Shown piece by piece: positions 10,489-19,917 of a stretch of DNA of 42,401 nucleotides. This DNA is from Gemmatimonadota bacterium. GTDB lineage: Bacteria; Gemmatimonadota; Gemmatimonadetes; Gemmatimonadales; GWC2-71-9. The DNA lies in assembly GCA_003221005.1 (NCBI GenBank), contig QHTZ01000017.1, positions 1 to 42,401 on the forward strand. Direction: 5' to 3'. A program made the translations under genes and the position numbers. The notes beneath the pieces are model-generated. The model was not told the origin of the DNA. It saw only the letters and a program-made list of their open reading frames with translations, and did not search any database. Position 1 is the stretch's first letter. Each line of letters opens with the position of its first letter.

Positions 10489-10517
10489 TTGCGGGCCATC
10501 TAGGTGAGGGCTAAGTT
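10489..10517 (+). promoter_or_regulatory. Candidate sigma-70-type promoter for rpsU
   Basis: TTGCGG (10489-10494), a 17-nt spacer and TAAGTT (10512-10517) precede rpsU. A stem of GTGAGGG (10504-10510) with CCCTCAC (10525-10531) overlaps the -10 region and the likely transcription start, so it could be an operator-like or attenuating structure. Prediction only. Confidence 0.4.
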
Positions 10518-10547
10518 TTTACCTCCCTCACAGTTAGACGGGATCGG

Positions 10548-10736
10548 ATGCCGGAAGTCATCATTCACGATGACGAGAGCTTTGAGCGCGCCCTCAAGCG
10601 GTTCAAAAAGAAGTGTGAGAAGGCGGGGATTCTCTCCGACTTGCGGAAGCATCGTCACTACGAAAAGCCCAGCGAACGCAAGAAGCGCAAGATGAATGCG
10701 GCGCGCCGCAAGAACCGCCGCATGCGCCCCGTCTAA
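10548..10736 (+). CDS. rpsU: 30S ribosomal protein S21
   Basis: 62 residues, highly basic. [20 protein letters not shown] and the helical tail [17 protein letters not shown] are diagnostic of bS21, which is needed for initiation on the 30S subunit. It starts 63 nt after the HIT gene with a candidate promoter in the gap, and is followed 2 nt later by the YqeY gene, a classic rpsU-yqeY-dnaG type neighbourhood. Confidence 0.97.
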   Translation: MPEVIIHDDESFERALKRFKKKCEKAGILSDLRKHRHYEKPSERKKRKMNAARRKNRRMRPV

Positions 10737-10738
10737 GC

Positions 10739-11200
10739 GTGGACAGGGCCCCCCTCTCCCTCTCCCTCCCACAGCGGCTCCGCGCCGCGATGAACGAGGC
10801 CCGCAAACGACGCGATCAGGCGCGCACGCTCCTCCTCTCCACGATCCTGGCAGACCTCAAGAACCGCGAACTCGAGCTTCCGCACCCGCCCTCCGATGAC
10901 GAGACGGCCGAGGTGCTGCGACGCGGTATCAAGCGGCGGCGCGAGGCGGCCGAGCAGTATCAGGCGGCCAAACGCCCCGATCTCGCCGACAAGGAGCTGG
11001 CCGAAGTCAAGGCGCTGGAGGACTTTCTGCCGCCGGCGGTGGATCCCGCGGAGATCCGCGAGGCCGTCCGCGCAGCGATCGCCGCCGGCGCTACGGATCT
11101 CGGGAAGCTCATGGCGCAGGTCATGCCACAGTTCAAGGGCCGGGCGGACGGCAAGCTGGTGAATCAGATCGCCCGGGAGGAGCTGGCGGCCACCGTATGA
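10739..11200 (+). CDS. yqeY: GatB/YqeY domain protein
   Basis: 153 residues. The YqeY domain resembles the tail of GatB, the tRNA-dependent amidotransferase subunit; the free-standing protein has no settled function. SLPQRLRAAMNEARKRRDQA, RTLLLSTILADLKNRELE, EVLRRGIKRRREAAEQYQ, ELAEVKALEDFLPP and the terminal GRADGKLVNQIAREEL fit the family throughout. GTG 10739 retains the family N-terminus; ATG 10790 would truncate helix 1. Located between rpsU and mutS2, its stop overlaps the mutS2 start (ATGA). Confidence 0.92.
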   Translation: MDRAPLSLSLPQRLRAAMNEARKRRDQARTLLLSTILADLKNRELELPHPPSDDETAEVLRRGIKRRREAAEQYQAAKRPDLADKELAEVKALEDFLPPAVDPAEIREAVRAAIAAGATDLGKLMAQVMPQFKGRADGKLVNQIAREELAATV

Positions 11201-13476
11201 GCGTGGGGGGAGGGGTCACCCCCTCCGTGCTGGATACACTTGAGTTTCCTGCCGCGCTGGAGCGGGTGGCGGCGCACGCCGTATCCCCGCTCGGAGCGGC
11301 GCGGGTCCGCGCCCGCACCGCCGCTACCGATCCCGCTACGATCCAGGCCGCTCTCGCGCAGGTGGCCGAGCTCGCTGCCCGTATCCTCGTGGATGATGCC
11401 ATCCGCGCGGAGCCGATCCCGGACATCGGCCCAGCTCTGGAGCTGCTCGCGGTGCCCGGAAGCGCCCTCGAAGGCCTGGCCCTCGCTGGGATCGGACGCG
11501 CGCTCGCCGCGGCACGGCTCGTGGCGGCTGAGCTGGGGCGACTGGCGGCGGACGCGCCGCGCACGGCGGCGCTGCGCGTCTCCCTCCCACCGAAGGAGCT
11601 CGAGGCGCGCCTCGCGGAAGCGCTCGACGCGGACGGCACCGTGCGCGAAGGCGCGTCGCGGGACCTGGCACGGGCGCGCCAGGCGGTGCGCGAGACGCGA
11701 CAGCGGCTCGTCGCCAAGCTCGAAGCGATTCTCGCGGGGCTGGACCAGCGGGAGCGAGCTCCCGACGCAGGCGTCACCGTGCGCGGGGGCCGCTACGTGA
11801 TCCCGGTGCGGGGCACCGCGCGCAGCCAGGTTGGCGGCATCGTGCACGACGAATCGGCGACCGGGGCGACGCTGTTCGTCGAGCCACCGGAAGCGATCGC
11901 GTTGGGTAACGAGCTGCGCGCGCACGAGGTCCAGGAGCAGCGCGAGGTATTGCGCGTGTTGCGCGAGCTCACCGAGCGGCTGCGCCCCGCGCGCGCCGCC
12001 ATCGCGGCCGCCTGGGAGATGTGCATCGCGTTCGACGACCTGTGCGCGCGCGCCCGCTACGCGATCGCAGTGAATGGCTGGCCGCCGGCGCTGGGCGACG
12101 GACCCCTCACGATCCGCAATGGGCGTCATCCCCTGCTCGTCCCGGCCTCAGGGGGTGAGGACAAACAGGGGGACACCAGCGATCTAGTCGTCCCGTTCGA
12201 CCTGACGCTCGCTCCCGATGAATTCACTCTGCTCGTGTCCGGCCCCAACACCGGCGGCAAGACGGTGCTGATCAAGGCCGTCGGCCTGATCTGCCTGCTG
12301 GCGCAGAGCGGTGTCATTCCACCCTTGGGTCCCGAGTCCCGGCTCCCGGTGTTCCGCGAGGTCTTTGCCGACATCGGCGACCGCCAGTCGATCGCGGCGA
12401 GCCTGTCGACCTTCTCGGCGCACGTGGCTGCGCTGCGCGACATCCTCGAGCGGGCGCGTGCGGAGTCGCTCGTTCTGCTCGACGAGGTGGGCAGCGGCAC
12501 CGACCCAGCCGAGGGGGCGGCGCTCGCCGCCGCGGTCTTGCGGACGCTCACCCGCCGGCGCGCGGTGACGCTCGCGACCACGCATCTGGGTGCGCTGAAG
12601 CAGTTGGCGACGGAGACCGTGGGGATCGTGAACGCCTCGCTCCAGTTCGACGCGGAGACGCTGACGCCGACGTACCGCCTGCTGAAGGGCGTGCCGGGTC
12701 GCTCCTACGGGCTCGCCATCGCGCGGCGGCTGGGCGTGGACGCCGAGGTGCTGGCCGAAGCCGAGCACGCCCTCCCCGATGCGGCGCGGGCGCTCGACAC
12801 CCTGCTCGCCTCGGTCGAAGCGCGGTCGCGCGAGCTCGAGCTGCGCGCGCAAGAGCTCGATGCGGCGGCGGAAGAGCAGCGCGCGCGCCTGGCCGCGCTC
12901 GAGTCGCGGGGCGCGACGGTCGCGGATCGCGAGCGAGAGGTCGCCGCGCGGGCCCAGGCGCTCGAGCACGACGCGCGGGCGCAGGCACGGGCGTACCTGC
13001 TGGAAGCGCGGCGGCGGGTCGAAGACGCGTTGGGCGCGGCGCGCGCCGCCGTAGACGAGGCGACCGCGAAGGAGGCGCGGCGGCTCGTCGAAAAGGCGAT
13101 CGAAGAGACCGGGGAAGAGGGACGAGGGAAGGGGGAAGGGTGGCTCTCGCTGGAGGAATTGCGGCGTCAGCGGCAGGCGCCCACGCCGTCCGGCCGTCCG
13201 ACCGTCCGAGCGTCCGACCGTGTGGACACCGCCGCCTCCGAGATCTCCCTCCGCGGCCTGCGGCTCGACGAGGCCGAGGCGAAGCTGATCAAGGCGCTCG
13301 ACGACGCCGTGCTCGCGGACCTCCCCTACCTGCGGGTGATTCACGGCAAGGGGACGGGCGCGGTTCGGAAGCTGGTGCACGACGTGCTCGCCGGCGATGC
13401 GCGGGTCAAGCGGTTCGCGTTGGCGCCCGGGAATCAGGGCGGCGCCGGCGTCACCGTGGTGGAATTCCGGGCCTGA
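11197..13476 (+). CDS. mutS2: MutS2 endonuclease / ribosome-rescue ATPase
   Basis: 759 residues. MutS2 lacks the mismatch-recognition domains of MutS; it limits recombination and in Bacillus splits collided ribosomes. Core domain to about residue 310, Walker A GPNTGGKTVLIKAVG, Walker B LVLLDEVGSGTDPAEG, ATTHLGALK, a long coiled coil (about 525-640) and a C-terminal Smr nuclease domain (SEISLRGLRLDEAE, LRVIHGKGTGAVR). Between coiled coil and Smr domain, about residues 639-675, two low-complexity repeats occur: a purine heptamer run (13111-13140) and four octamers (13186-13217). They lie in the linker and keep the frame open. Confidence 0.95.
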   Translation: MSVGGGVTPSVLDTLEFPAALERVAAHAVSPLGAARVRARTAATDPATIQAALAQVAELAARILVDDAIRAEPIPDIGPALELLAVPGSALEGLALAGIGRALAAARLVAAELGRLAADAPRTAALRVSLPPKELEARLAEALDADGTVREGASRDLARARQAVRETRQRLVAKLEAILAGLDQRERAPDAGVTVRGGRYVIPVRGTARSQVGGIVHDESATGATLFVEPPEAIALGNELRAHEVQEQREVLRVLRELTERLRPARAAIAAAWEMCIAFDDLCARARYAIAVNGWPPALGDGPLTIRNGRHPLLVPASGGEDKQGDTSDLVVPFDLTLAPDEFTLLVSGPNTGGKTVLIKAVGLICLLAQSGVIPPLGPESRLPVFREVFADIGDRQSIAASLSTFSAHVAALRDILERARAESLVLLDEVGSGTDPAEGAALAAAVLRTLTRRRAVTLATTHLGALKQLATETVGIVNASLQFDAETLTPTYRLLKGVPGRSYGLAIARRLGVDAEVLAEAEHALPDAARALDTLLASVEARSRELELRAQELDAAAEEQRARLAALESRGATVADREREVAARAQALEHDARAQARAYLLEARRRVEDALGAARAAVDEATAKEARRLVEKAIEETGEEGRGKGEGWLSLEELRRQRQAPTPSGRPTVRASDRVDTAASEISLRGLRLDEAEAKLIKALDDAVLADLPYLRVIHGKGTGAVRKLVHDVLAGDARVKRFALAPGNQGGAGVTVVEFRA
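13111..13140. repeat. Purine heptamer run in the mutS2 linker
   Basis: Imperfect heptamers of AGGGAAG/AGGGACG type (GGGGAAGAGGGACGAGGG then AAGGGGGAAGGG). This may be a drifted, one-armed relative of the GGAATGC heptamer repeats; no inverted partner is seen. Confidence 0.4.
13186..13217. repeat. Octamer tandem repeat in the mutS2 linker
   Basis: Four octamers CCGTCCGG, CCGTCCGA, CCGTCCGA, GCGTCCGA. The unit is the reverse complement of the octamer in pheT at 28625. Only one arm is present here. Confidence 0.75.
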
Positions 13477-13478
13477 GC

Positions 13479-15257
13479 GTGATCCCCGACGACGTCATCG
13501 AGCAGGTGCGCGACGCCGCGGATCTGGTGGGGATCATCGGCGAGCACGTGGAGCTCAAGCGCACCGGTGCCGACTACCGCGGCCCGTGTCCATTCCATGG
13601 CGGCACGCACCGCAACTTCGCCGTGATCCCGAAGAAGGGGATGTTCTACTGCTTCGTCTGCCATGAGGCGGGGGACGTCTTCACCTTCTTCATGAAGAAG
13701 GGGGGAATGGACTACCCGACGGCGGTACGTGAAGTGGCCCGGCGGGTCGGGGTGACCATCCCGGAGCGCAACGCACCGAGCGGGCCTGATCCGAACGAGC
13801 CGCTGTTCGCTGCCGTTGCCGCCGCTGCCGACTGGTATGCGCGGCAGCTCCGCGACAGCCCTGAAGCCGAGGTTGCTCGTCAGTACCTCCGCTCGCGCCA
13901 CCTCGAGCTCGAGACAGTGCTGCCCCTGGGCCTGGGTTATGCCCCCCCCGCTTCGGCTCCCGGCGCCGGTTTTCAGGACGCGATGAAAAGCTTGGGATTG
14001 CGTGACCCGGTGTTGCTCGAGGCCGGTCTCCTCGTTAAACGCGATGATGGCGCCCTGGTGCCGCGATTTCGGGGGCGGCTGCTGTTCCCGATTCATGACC
14101 TGCGGGCGCGGGTCGTGGGCTTCGGCGGCCGGATCCTGGGTGAGGGCGAGCCCAAGTACTTGAACTCGCCCGACACGCCGATCTTCCACAAGGGGAAGCT
14201 GCTGTACAACCTCCACGTCGCGAAGCAAGCGATCCGCAAGGCCGAGCGCGCGATCATCGTCGAAGGCTACTTCGACGTGTTGCGCCTCGCGCTCGCCGGA
14301 CTCGAGGAGGTCGTGGCTCCCCTCGGCACCGGGCTCACGGCCGAGCAGGCGGAGCTAGTCGCGCGGTACACGTCTCAGGTGTTCCTGCTCTACGACTCCG
14401 ACGATGCCGGCCTCCGGGCCACGTTCCGGGCGGGCGATGAGCTGCTGCGTCACGGGTTGCGCGTCAGCGTAGCCACGCTACCGGATGGCGAGGACCCGGA
14501 CACCATCGTCCAGCGGCGCGGCGGCAGGGCTCTCGCCGAGACGCTCAAGGACGGCGTCGACCTGTTGGAGCGCAAGATCCAGATCCTCGAGCGCAAAGGG
14601 TTCTTCGCCTCGCTCCCCGGCCGGCGGCGGGCGCTCGATCGCCTGCTCCCCACGATCCGCGCGGCGCGGGATCCCATTACGCGGGAGCTCTACCTGTCGC
14701 GGACAGCGGAGGTCGCCGGGGTCCGCAAGGACGTCTTGGAGCGCGAGTCGGGAAGCGGGAAGCGGGATGCGGGAAGCATCCCTACCCCTCCCGCATCTCG
14801 CATCCCGCATCCCGACCTTCCGGCCAGCGCCGAGAAGGCGCTGCTCCTGCTCATGCTGCACAGCCCCGAGTGGGAGTCCCGTGTCGTAGATGCGGTCGAC
14901 GCGGAGAGCTTCAAATTCGTCCCGTATCGCGCGGTATTCGAGTCACTGGTCGAGAAGGCGCCGGAGCGTCTCGACGAAGTGAGCGCCCGGGTGCTCGAGC
15001 AGCTTCACCAGGAGAGGCTGGGCGGGAGCTCGCCCGATGAGATCTTCGAGAGCGCCATCGCCTCGATCGAGGCGGACCGCATCTCAAGGCAGATCGAGCG
15101 CATCAAGGGTGAGCTGGCGCTGGTGTCGGGGGACGAACAACTCCGTCGCATTCAAGAGCTACAGCAGCTGGTGGCTGAACGGAACGCCGAGCGGCCGACC
15201 TGGCAGATCGTCGAAAACGCGAAGAGTGCAAGGAGGCGAGGTGCGTCCGGAACTTGA
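13479..15257 (+). CDS. dnaG: DNA primase DnaG
   Basis: 592 residues. DnaG makes RNA primers for the replisome. The N-terminal zinc domain (CPFH and FYCFVC), the RNA-polymerase core with TOPRIM motifs (EGYFDVLRLALAGLEEVVAP, YDSDDAGL) and a C-terminal DnaB-interaction region (from ASAEKALLLLMLHSPEW) are all visible. GTG 13479 is the start by family alignment (IPDDVIEQVRDAADLVGIIG). A 70-bp heptamer inverted repeat (14747-14816) encodes about residues 423-446 in the linker between polymerase core and C-terminal domain (SGSGKRDAGS, SRIPHPD). The start is 2 nt after the mutS2 stop; the end overlaps the zinc-ribbon gene by 17 nt. Confidence 0.96.
   Translation: MIPDDVIEQVRDAADLVGIIGEHVELKRTGADYRGPCPFHGGTHRNFAVIPKKGMFYCFVCHEAGDVFTFFMKKGGMDYPTAVREVARRVGVTIPERNAPSGPDPNEPLFAAVAAAADWYARQLRDSPEAEVARQYLRSRHLELETVLPLGLGYAPPASAPGAGFQDAMKSLGLRDPVLLEAGLLVKRDDGALVPRFRGRLLFPIHDLRARVVGFGGRILGEGEPKYLNSPDTPIFHKGKLLYNLHVAKQAIRKAERAIIVEGYFDVLRLALAGLEEVVAPLGTGLTAEQAELVARYTSQVFLLYDSDDAGLRATFRAGDELLRHGLRVSVATLPDGEDPDTIVQRRGGRALAETLKDGVDLLERKIQILERKGFFASLPGRRRALDRLLPTIRAARDPITRELYLSRTAEVAGVRKDVLERESGSGKRDAGSIPTPPASRIPHPDLPASAEKALLLLMLHSPEWESRVVDAVDAESFKFVPYRAVFESLVEKAPERLDEVSARVLEQLHQERLGGSSPDEIFESAIASIEADRISRQIERIKGELALVSGDEQLRRIQELQQLVAERNAERPTWQIVENAKSARRRGASGT
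14747..14816. repeat. 70-bp inverted repeat (heptamer variant GGGAAGC/GGGATGC) in dnaG
   Basis: Left arm 14747-14774 pairs with right arm 14789-14816 at 25 of 28 positions; the loop is only 14 nt. The unit differs from GGAATGC by one or two bases. The frame is preserved. Confidence 0.9.
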
Positions 15258-15945
15258 AGCGCTGTTAGCGTTGCAGGAGAAGGACCAGGCGGTGATGGGG
15301 GCCGATGCGGCGCTCGCGGCGGTGGAGCCCGAGGTCCGGGTCCTGGACGAGGCGCTGGCTACGGCGGAACAGGCGCTCGCGGCGGCCCGGCGAGAGATCC
15401 AGGCCGCGCTCGACCGCCGCGATGAGCTCGAGGGAAAAATCGCGAGCTATCGCACGATGCAGGAGCAGCGGCGGCAGCGCCTGGAATGGGTGCGCGGGGC
15501 GAAGGAAGCCTCGACCCTCATGGCCGAGCTGGATCTCGCGCGCTCGGTGCTCGCCAAGGAAGAAGCCGAGTTCATGCGGTCAGGCGACGCCGTCACCGAA
15601 GCCGAGCGGCGTGCCGCCGAGGCGGAGAAGGCGCTCCAGGATGTGCGCGCCGCGCAGGCGCCGGCCCGCGAGGGCCTGGCGGGGCGCCGGGAGGAAATCA
15701 TGAGCGGGCGCGAGCGCGCGGTCGCGGACCGTGAAGCGGCGGCCGCGTCCGTCGACTCGGCGCTGCTGACCCGCTACGAGCGGATCCGGCGGGGCAAGGC
15801 GCCGCTCGCCCTGTACCCGCTGCACGGTGACGCGTGCGGCCGCTGCTTCACGGCCGTGCCCACCCAGCGACGTGCCCTGATCCAGCGCGGGGCGTCGATC
15901 GAGAGCTGCGAGGCCTGCGGCGTGCTGCTGTACGCCCCTGAATGA
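15241..15945 (+). CDS. C4-type zinc-ribbon, coiled-coil protein
   Basis: 234 residues. About 170 residues of heptad-rich coiled coil (LEALLALQEKDQAVMGADAA onward) are followed by a C-terminal C4 zinc ribbon with CGRC and CEAC, the arrangement of the zf-RING_7 (PF02591) family. Members are often encoded near RNase H or rpoD-dnaG genes; function is unknown. GTG 15241 is chosen because AGGAGG sits 4 nt upstream (15231-15236), inside the dnaG tail. Overlaps of 17 nt with dnaG and 4 nt with recJ indicate one operon. Confidence 0.87.
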   Translation: MRPELEALLALQEKDQAVMGADAALAAVEPEVRVLDEALATAEQALAAARREIQAALDRRDELEGKIASYRTMQEQRRQRLEWVRGAKEASTLMAELDLARSVLAKEEAEFMRSGDAVTEAERRAAEAEKALQDVRAAQAPAREGLAGRREEIMSGRERAVADREAAAASVDSALLTRYERIRRGKAPLALYPLHGDACGRCFTAVPTQRRALIQRGASIESCEACGVLLYAPE

Positions 15946-17642
15946 TCCCGGCCCGCTGGGCCATCGCGGCGCCGCCGGATCCGTCCGTCACGACGGCCCT
16001 CGCCGTCGACCTCTCCATCCCGGAGCCGCTCGCTGCCTTGCTGGTGCAGCGCGGCTTCGCGGTTCCCGAGCTCGCCAAGTCGTTCCTTCGTCCTCACCTC
16101 GACCGCCTGAGTGACCCGAGCGCGTGGGCCGACATGGTCCGCGCGACGGCGCTGGTGGTGGCGGCCGTGCGCGCCGGGACGCCGATCCTCGTGCACGGCG
16201 ACTACGACGTCGACGGCCAATGTGCCGCCGCGCTCCTGACGCGCGTGCTGCGCGCCGCGGGCGGTCAGGCCCACGGGTTCGTCCCCCACCGGTTGCGCGA
16301 CGGGTACGACTTCGGCGCCGCTGGTCTCGCCGAAGCGCGGCGCTTGCGCGCCGGGCTCATTGTCACGTGTGATTGCGGCATCACGGCGGTGGACGCGGTG
16401 CGCGCTGCACGCGAGGCGGGGATGGAGGTGATCGTCACCGATCACCACCTCCCCGGCGACGCGCTCCCGCCCGCCTCCGCCGTGCTCGACCCGCTCCGCG
16501 TCGACTGCGGCTCCGCGGACAAGGCGCTGTGCGGCGCCGGCGTGGCGTTCAAGCTGGCCCAGGCCGTCGTGGCGGCCCTGGGGCTGTCGCCCAACCTGCC
16601 GCTGCATTTCCTCGACTACGTCGCGCTCGCCACGGTCGCCGACGTGGTGCCGCTCGTGGGCGAGAACCGCATCCTGGTGCGTCACGGGCTCAAGACGCTC
16701 GCGGACTCCCGCTGGACCGGGCTGCGGGCGCTGGTGGAAGCGGCTGGCCTCGCCGGGAAGCCGTTGCGGGCCGGGCACGTCGGCTTTATCCTCGCGCCCC
16801 GGCTCAACGCCGTCGGCCGGATCGGCGAGCCGATGGACGGGCTGCGGCTCCTCCTGACCGATTCCCCCGACGAAGCGGCCAGCCTGGCGCGAGACCTGGA
16901 AACGCTCAACGCCCGGCGCCAGGCGCTCGATCAACACATCCTCGACGACGCCGTGGCCCAGGCGGATGCCACCCTCGGGCCGGACGACCGCGCTCTGGTG
17001 CTGGCTTCGGACGAATGGCATCCCGGGGTAATCGGCATCGTGGCGTCGCGGCTCGTGGAGCGCTACGGGCGCCCAACGTTTCTCATCGCCTGGGAAGGCG
17101 AGCTGGGGCGCGGCTCGGGCCGGAGCATCGCCGGGCTCGATCTGCACGCCGTGCTCCACCGGCTCGCCCCCCTGCTCGAGAAGTATGGTGGACACACGAT
17201 GGCCGCGGGCCTCGTTATCCGGCGCGAGCGCTACGAGGCGTTTCGTGTTGCGTTTCTGCAGGCGACGGGCGAGCTTCTTGGCCCCGATGACTTGGTCGCC
17301 GCCCAGCGGGTCGACCTGGAGCTGCCCCTGGGCCTCGTGAGCGAGGAGCTGGAGAAGCTGATCCGCTATCTCGAGCCGTGCGGGCCCGGCAACCCGGCGC
17401 CGGTCTTCGGCGTGCGGGGCGCGCGCGCCGTGAACGCGCGGCGGGTGGGGTCGAACCACCTGCGCTTCCTCCTGGACGACGGGTCGGGCGTGCTCCCCGC
17501 CATCGGGTTTCAGTGGGCGGACGTGATTCCGGACGCCTGGCTCGCCCGGCCGCTCGACGTGGCGTTCCGCCTGGAGCGCGACGAGTGGCAGGGGAGAGCG
17601 ACGCTGCAGGCGCGGGTGGCGGCGATCGCACCAAGTGGCTGA
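15942..17642 (+). CDS. recJ: Single-stranded-DNA exonuclease RecJ
   Basis: 566 residues. RecJ is the 5'-3' ssDNA exonuclease of recombination and mismatch/base-excision repair. DHH-family motifs are visible: HGDYDVDGQCAAALL (motif I), TCDCGITAVDA (II), VTDHHLPGDALPPA (III, DHH), VALATVADVVPL (IV), followed by the DHHA1 motif EKYGGHTMAAGL and the C-terminal OB-like region (about residues 450-560). Length is normal. The ATG overlaps the preceding stop (ATGA). Confidence 0.96.
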   Translation: MIPARWAIAAPPDPSVTTALAVDLSIPEPLAALLVQRGFAVPELAKSFLRPHLDRLSDPSAWADMVRATALVVAAVRAGTPILVHGDYDVDGQCAAALLTRVLRAAGGQAHGFVPHRLRDGYDFGAAGLAEARRLRAGLIVTCDCGITAVDAVRAAREAGMEVIVTDHHLPGDALPPASAVLDPLRVDCGSADKALCGAGVAFKLAQAVVAALGLSPNLPLHFLDYVALATVADVVPLVGENRILVRHGLKTLADSRWTGLRALVEAAGLAGKPLRAGHVGFILAPRLNAVGRIGEPMDGLRLLLTDSPDEAASLARDLETLNARRQALDQHILDDAVAQADATLGPDDRALVLASDEWHPGVIGIVASRLVERYGRPTFLIAWEGELGRGSGRSIAGLDLHAVLHRLAPLLEKYGGHTMAAGLVIRRERYEAFRVAFLQATGELLGPDDLVAAQRVDLELPLGLVSEELEKLIRYLEPCGPGNPAPVFGVRGARAVNARRVGSNHLRFLLDDGSGVLPAIGFQWADVIPDAWLARPLDVAFRLERDEWQGRATLQARVAAIAPSG

Positions 17643-17654
17643 ACGGGCTGGGGC

Positions 17655-18173
17655 ATGATTCGCATCATCGCGGGCGAGTTCAAGGGCCGCCGCCTCAAGA
17701 CTCCGGCCACCGACAAAGTGCGGCCGACCGCGGACCGTGTGCGTGAAGCATGGTTCAGCATCATCCAGCGCTCCACGCGCGGTGCGCGCGTGCTCGACCT
17801 GTACGCGGGCTCGGGCGCTCTGGGCCTCGAGGCCCTGTCGCGCGGCGCCACGACCGCGGACTTCGTGGAGGTGCATCGCTTCGCCCTCGCCGCGCTGCGC
17901 GCCAATATCAAAACGCTCAACGTGGGCGACCGCACCGTGATCCACCGGCAGGACGCGCTCAAGTTCGCCGCGCAGCTGCACCCGGGGCAGTACGACGTCG
18001 CGTTCGCCGATCCGCCGTACGCGAGCGAGCAAGCCGCGCTGCTCGTGGCGACCTTCCGGATGACGCCGTTCGCGCGCGTGTTCTCGATCGAGCACCCCGC
18101 CGACCAGCCGATCCCGGGCGACGATACGCGACGCTACGGCGACACCTGCGTCACCTTCATCTACGCGCCGTGA
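17655..18173 (+). CDS. rsmD: 16S rRNA (guanine-966-N2) methyltransferase RsmD
   Basis: 172 residues. [17 protein letters not shown] and [15 protein letters not shown] are the diagnostic N-terminus; the SAM site is [20 protein letters not shown] and the catalytic loop is ADPPY. Modifies G966 of 16S rRNA (E. coli numbering). It is followed directly by coaD (GTGA overlap), the pairing seen in many bacteria. Confidence 0.95.
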   Translation: MIRIIAGEFKGRRLKTPATDKVRPTADRVREAWFSIIQRSTRGARVLDLYAGSGALGLEALSRGATTADFVEVHRFALAALRANIKTLNVGDRTVIHRQDALKFAAQLHPGQYDVAFADPPYASEQAALLVATFRMTPFARVFSIEHPADQPIPGDDTRRYGDTCVTFIYAP

Positions 18174-18661
18174 GCCCCTCCTCGACTCGCATCGCCGTCT
18201 ACCCGGGCTCGTTCGACCCGATCACGCGGGGGCACGAGGATCTCGTGCTGCGCTCGCTGCACTTCGCCGATCGCGTCATCGTGGCCGTCGCGGTCAACGC
18301 CACGAAGCAGCCGCTCTTCAGTCTGGAGGAGCGCGTCGCGCTCATCCGGCAGGCTGTGACGCATCCCGCCGTCGAGGTACAGTCGTTCGACGGACTGCTC
18401 GTGGATTTCGCGCGGCGCGTGGGTGCGTCGGTGACCGTGCGGGGCCTGCGCGCCGTCAGCGACTTCGAATACGAGTTCCAGATGGCGCTCATGAACCGCA
18501 ACCTCGCACCCGAGCTCGAAACCGTCTTCCTCGTGCCCGCGTTCGACCTCACCTACCTCAGCTCGAGCCTGGTGCGCGAGGTGGCGCGCTACGGGGGCGA
18601 TGTCTCCCAGCTCGTTCATCCCGCGGTGCACCAGGCGCTCAAACAGAAATTCAGGAAGTGA
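18170..18661 (+). CDS. coaD: Pantetheine-phosphate adenylyltransferase
   Basis: 163 residues. CoaD adenylates 4'-phosphopantetheine, the penultimate step of CoA synthesis. The nucleotidyltransferase motif [20 protein letters not shown] with T/HxGH, the segment [20 protein letters not shown] and the ISSS-like [11 protein letters not shown] are present. The start is GTG 18170, overlapping the rsmD stop. Its stop overlaps the GTG of pta, so phosphopantetheine and acetyl-phosphate/CoA chemistry are encoded together. Confidence 0.96.
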   Translation: MSPSSTRIAVYPGSFDPITRGHEDLVLRSLHFADRVIVAVAVNATKQPLFSLEERVALIRQAVTHPAVEVQSFDGLLVDFARRVGASVTVRGLRAVSDFEYEFQMALMNRNLAPELETVFLVPAFDLTYLSSSLVREVARYGGDVSQLVHPAVHQALKQKFRK

Positions 18662-19575
18662 GCTTCCGGGATCGCGTCTACCAGCGGGCGCGGCGCGCGG
18701 GTCGGCGCATCGTCCTGCCGGAAGGCGCCGATCCCCGGGTGCAGGAGGCGGCGCGGCGCCTCGTGGCCGAACAGCTCGGCGCCGTGGAAGTGCTGGGGGA
18801 CGTGCGCCGCGACCCGCGCCGCGACGCCTGCGCACGCCTGCTGTGCGAGCGCCGGCCCGATCGCTTCCCGACCGGCGCGGCCGCCGCGAGCGCGCTCGAC
18901 CACCCGCTGACCTTCGGTGCCGCGCTCGTCGCCATCGGGGCCGCGGACGCCATGGTGGGAGGCGTCGTCCACCCCACCGGTGAGACCATTCGCGCGGCGC
19001 TCTGGACCGTGGGCACCGCGCCAGGCGTCGCGACGATCTCGGGCGCGTTCTACATGGTCCGGGACGAGACCGTCCTCACCTTCACCGACTGCGCGGCGGT
19101 CCCGGAGCCGACGCCGGAGCAGCTCGCCGAGATCGCGCTCGCGGCGGCGCGTGAGCGCCGCCGCATCGTGGGCGATGAGCCGGTGATCGCGTTCCTGTCC
19201 TACAGCACCAAGGGGAGCGCCACCGGGCCGCGCGTCGCCCGGGTGCAGCAGGGCGTCGCCGCGCTCGCCCGCCGCCGGCCGGACTTCGCCTTCGACGGCG
19301 AGCTGCAAGGGGACGCGGCGCTCGTGGCCGAGGTCGCGACGCGCAAGGCTCCGGGATCGGCCGCCGCCGGGCGCGCCAACGTGCTGGTGTTTCCCGACCT
19401 TGACAGCGGCAACATCGCCTACAAACTGGTGCAACGCCTCGGCGGCTGGGCCGCGCTCGGGCCCATTCTGCAAGGGCTCGCCCGCCCGATCGCCGACCTG
19501 TCGCGCGGTGCCACGGCCGACGATATTGTGGACACGGCGGCCATCGCCGTCCTTCAAGCCGAGGAGCGCGGATGA
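18658..19575 (+). CDS. pta: Phosphate acetyltransferase (short form)
   Basis: 305 residues of the phosphate acyltransferase (PTA_PTB) family: acetyl-CoA plus phosphate gives acetyl phosphate. Supporting segments are [16 protein letters not shown] at the N-terminus, [44 protein letters not shown] and [19 protein letters not shown]. The DRTGG domain of long Pta proteins is absent. No acetate kinase gene is adjacent. A phosphate butyryltransferase is a less likely alternative. GTG start overlaps coaD. Confidence 0.9.
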   Translation: MSFRDRVYQRARRAGRRIVLPEGADPRVQEAARRLVAEQLGAVEVLGDVRRDPRRDACARLLCERRPDRFPTGAAAASALDHPLTFGAALVAIGAADAMVGGVVHPTGETIRAALWTVGTAPGVATISGAFYMVRDETVLTFTDCAAVPEPTPEQLAEIALAAARERRRIVGDEPVIAFLSYSTKGSATGPRVARVQQGVAALARRRPDFAFDGELQGDAALVAEVATRKAPGSAAAGRANVLVFPDLDSGNIAYKLVQRLGGWAALGPILQGLARPIADLSRGATADDIVDTAAIAVLQAEERG

Positions 19576-19907
19576 CCTTCAGCGTGCACAAGGACAAGCG
19601 CGGTGTGGTGGTGGTCGGCGTGGACGGGCAGCTGATCGTCGGCAACCGCCAGGAGCTGAAGCAGAGAGTCCTCGACGCGGTCGACGGCGGCTCCCGGAAG
19701 TTCGTAGTGGACTTCACGCGCACCGGCTACATCGATTCCTCGGGGCTCGGCGTCCTGGTGTCGCTCTCCAAGAAGATCCGCGAGCAGGGGGGCGAGCTCC
19801 GGCTGGCGGGCCTGAACGAAGACCTGCAAACGCTGTTCGAGCTGACCAAGCTCGACACCCTCTTCTCGATCACCAAGACCCCCGAAGAGGCGCTCGGCGC
19901 GTTCTAG
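19572..19907 (+). CDS. STAS-domain anti-sigma-factor antagonist (RsbV/SpoIIAA-like)
   Basis: 111 residues, one STAS domain. The phosphorylatable serine is in [14 protein letters not shown]. Such proteins bind the kinase partner when unphosphorylated, releasing its target. It is the first of three consecutive partner-switching genes (antagonist, kinase, phosphatase) and overlaps pta by 4 nt. The target sigma factor is not in this window. Confidence 0.93.
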   Translation: MTFSVHKDKRGVVVVGVDGQLIVGNRQELKQRVLDAVDGGSRKFVVDFTRTGYIDSSGLGVLVSLSKKIREQGGELRLAGLNEDLQTLFELTKLDTLFSITKTPEEALGAF

Positions 19908-19917
19908 CCTGCCTCCC

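Noticed and set aside
15774..18095. Long minus-strand open frames opposite recJ, dxs and other genes (for example 773 codons here)
   Set aside because: Products are Arg/His/Gly-rich with no family features and lie opposite clearly conserved genes; this is an effect of high GC third positions.
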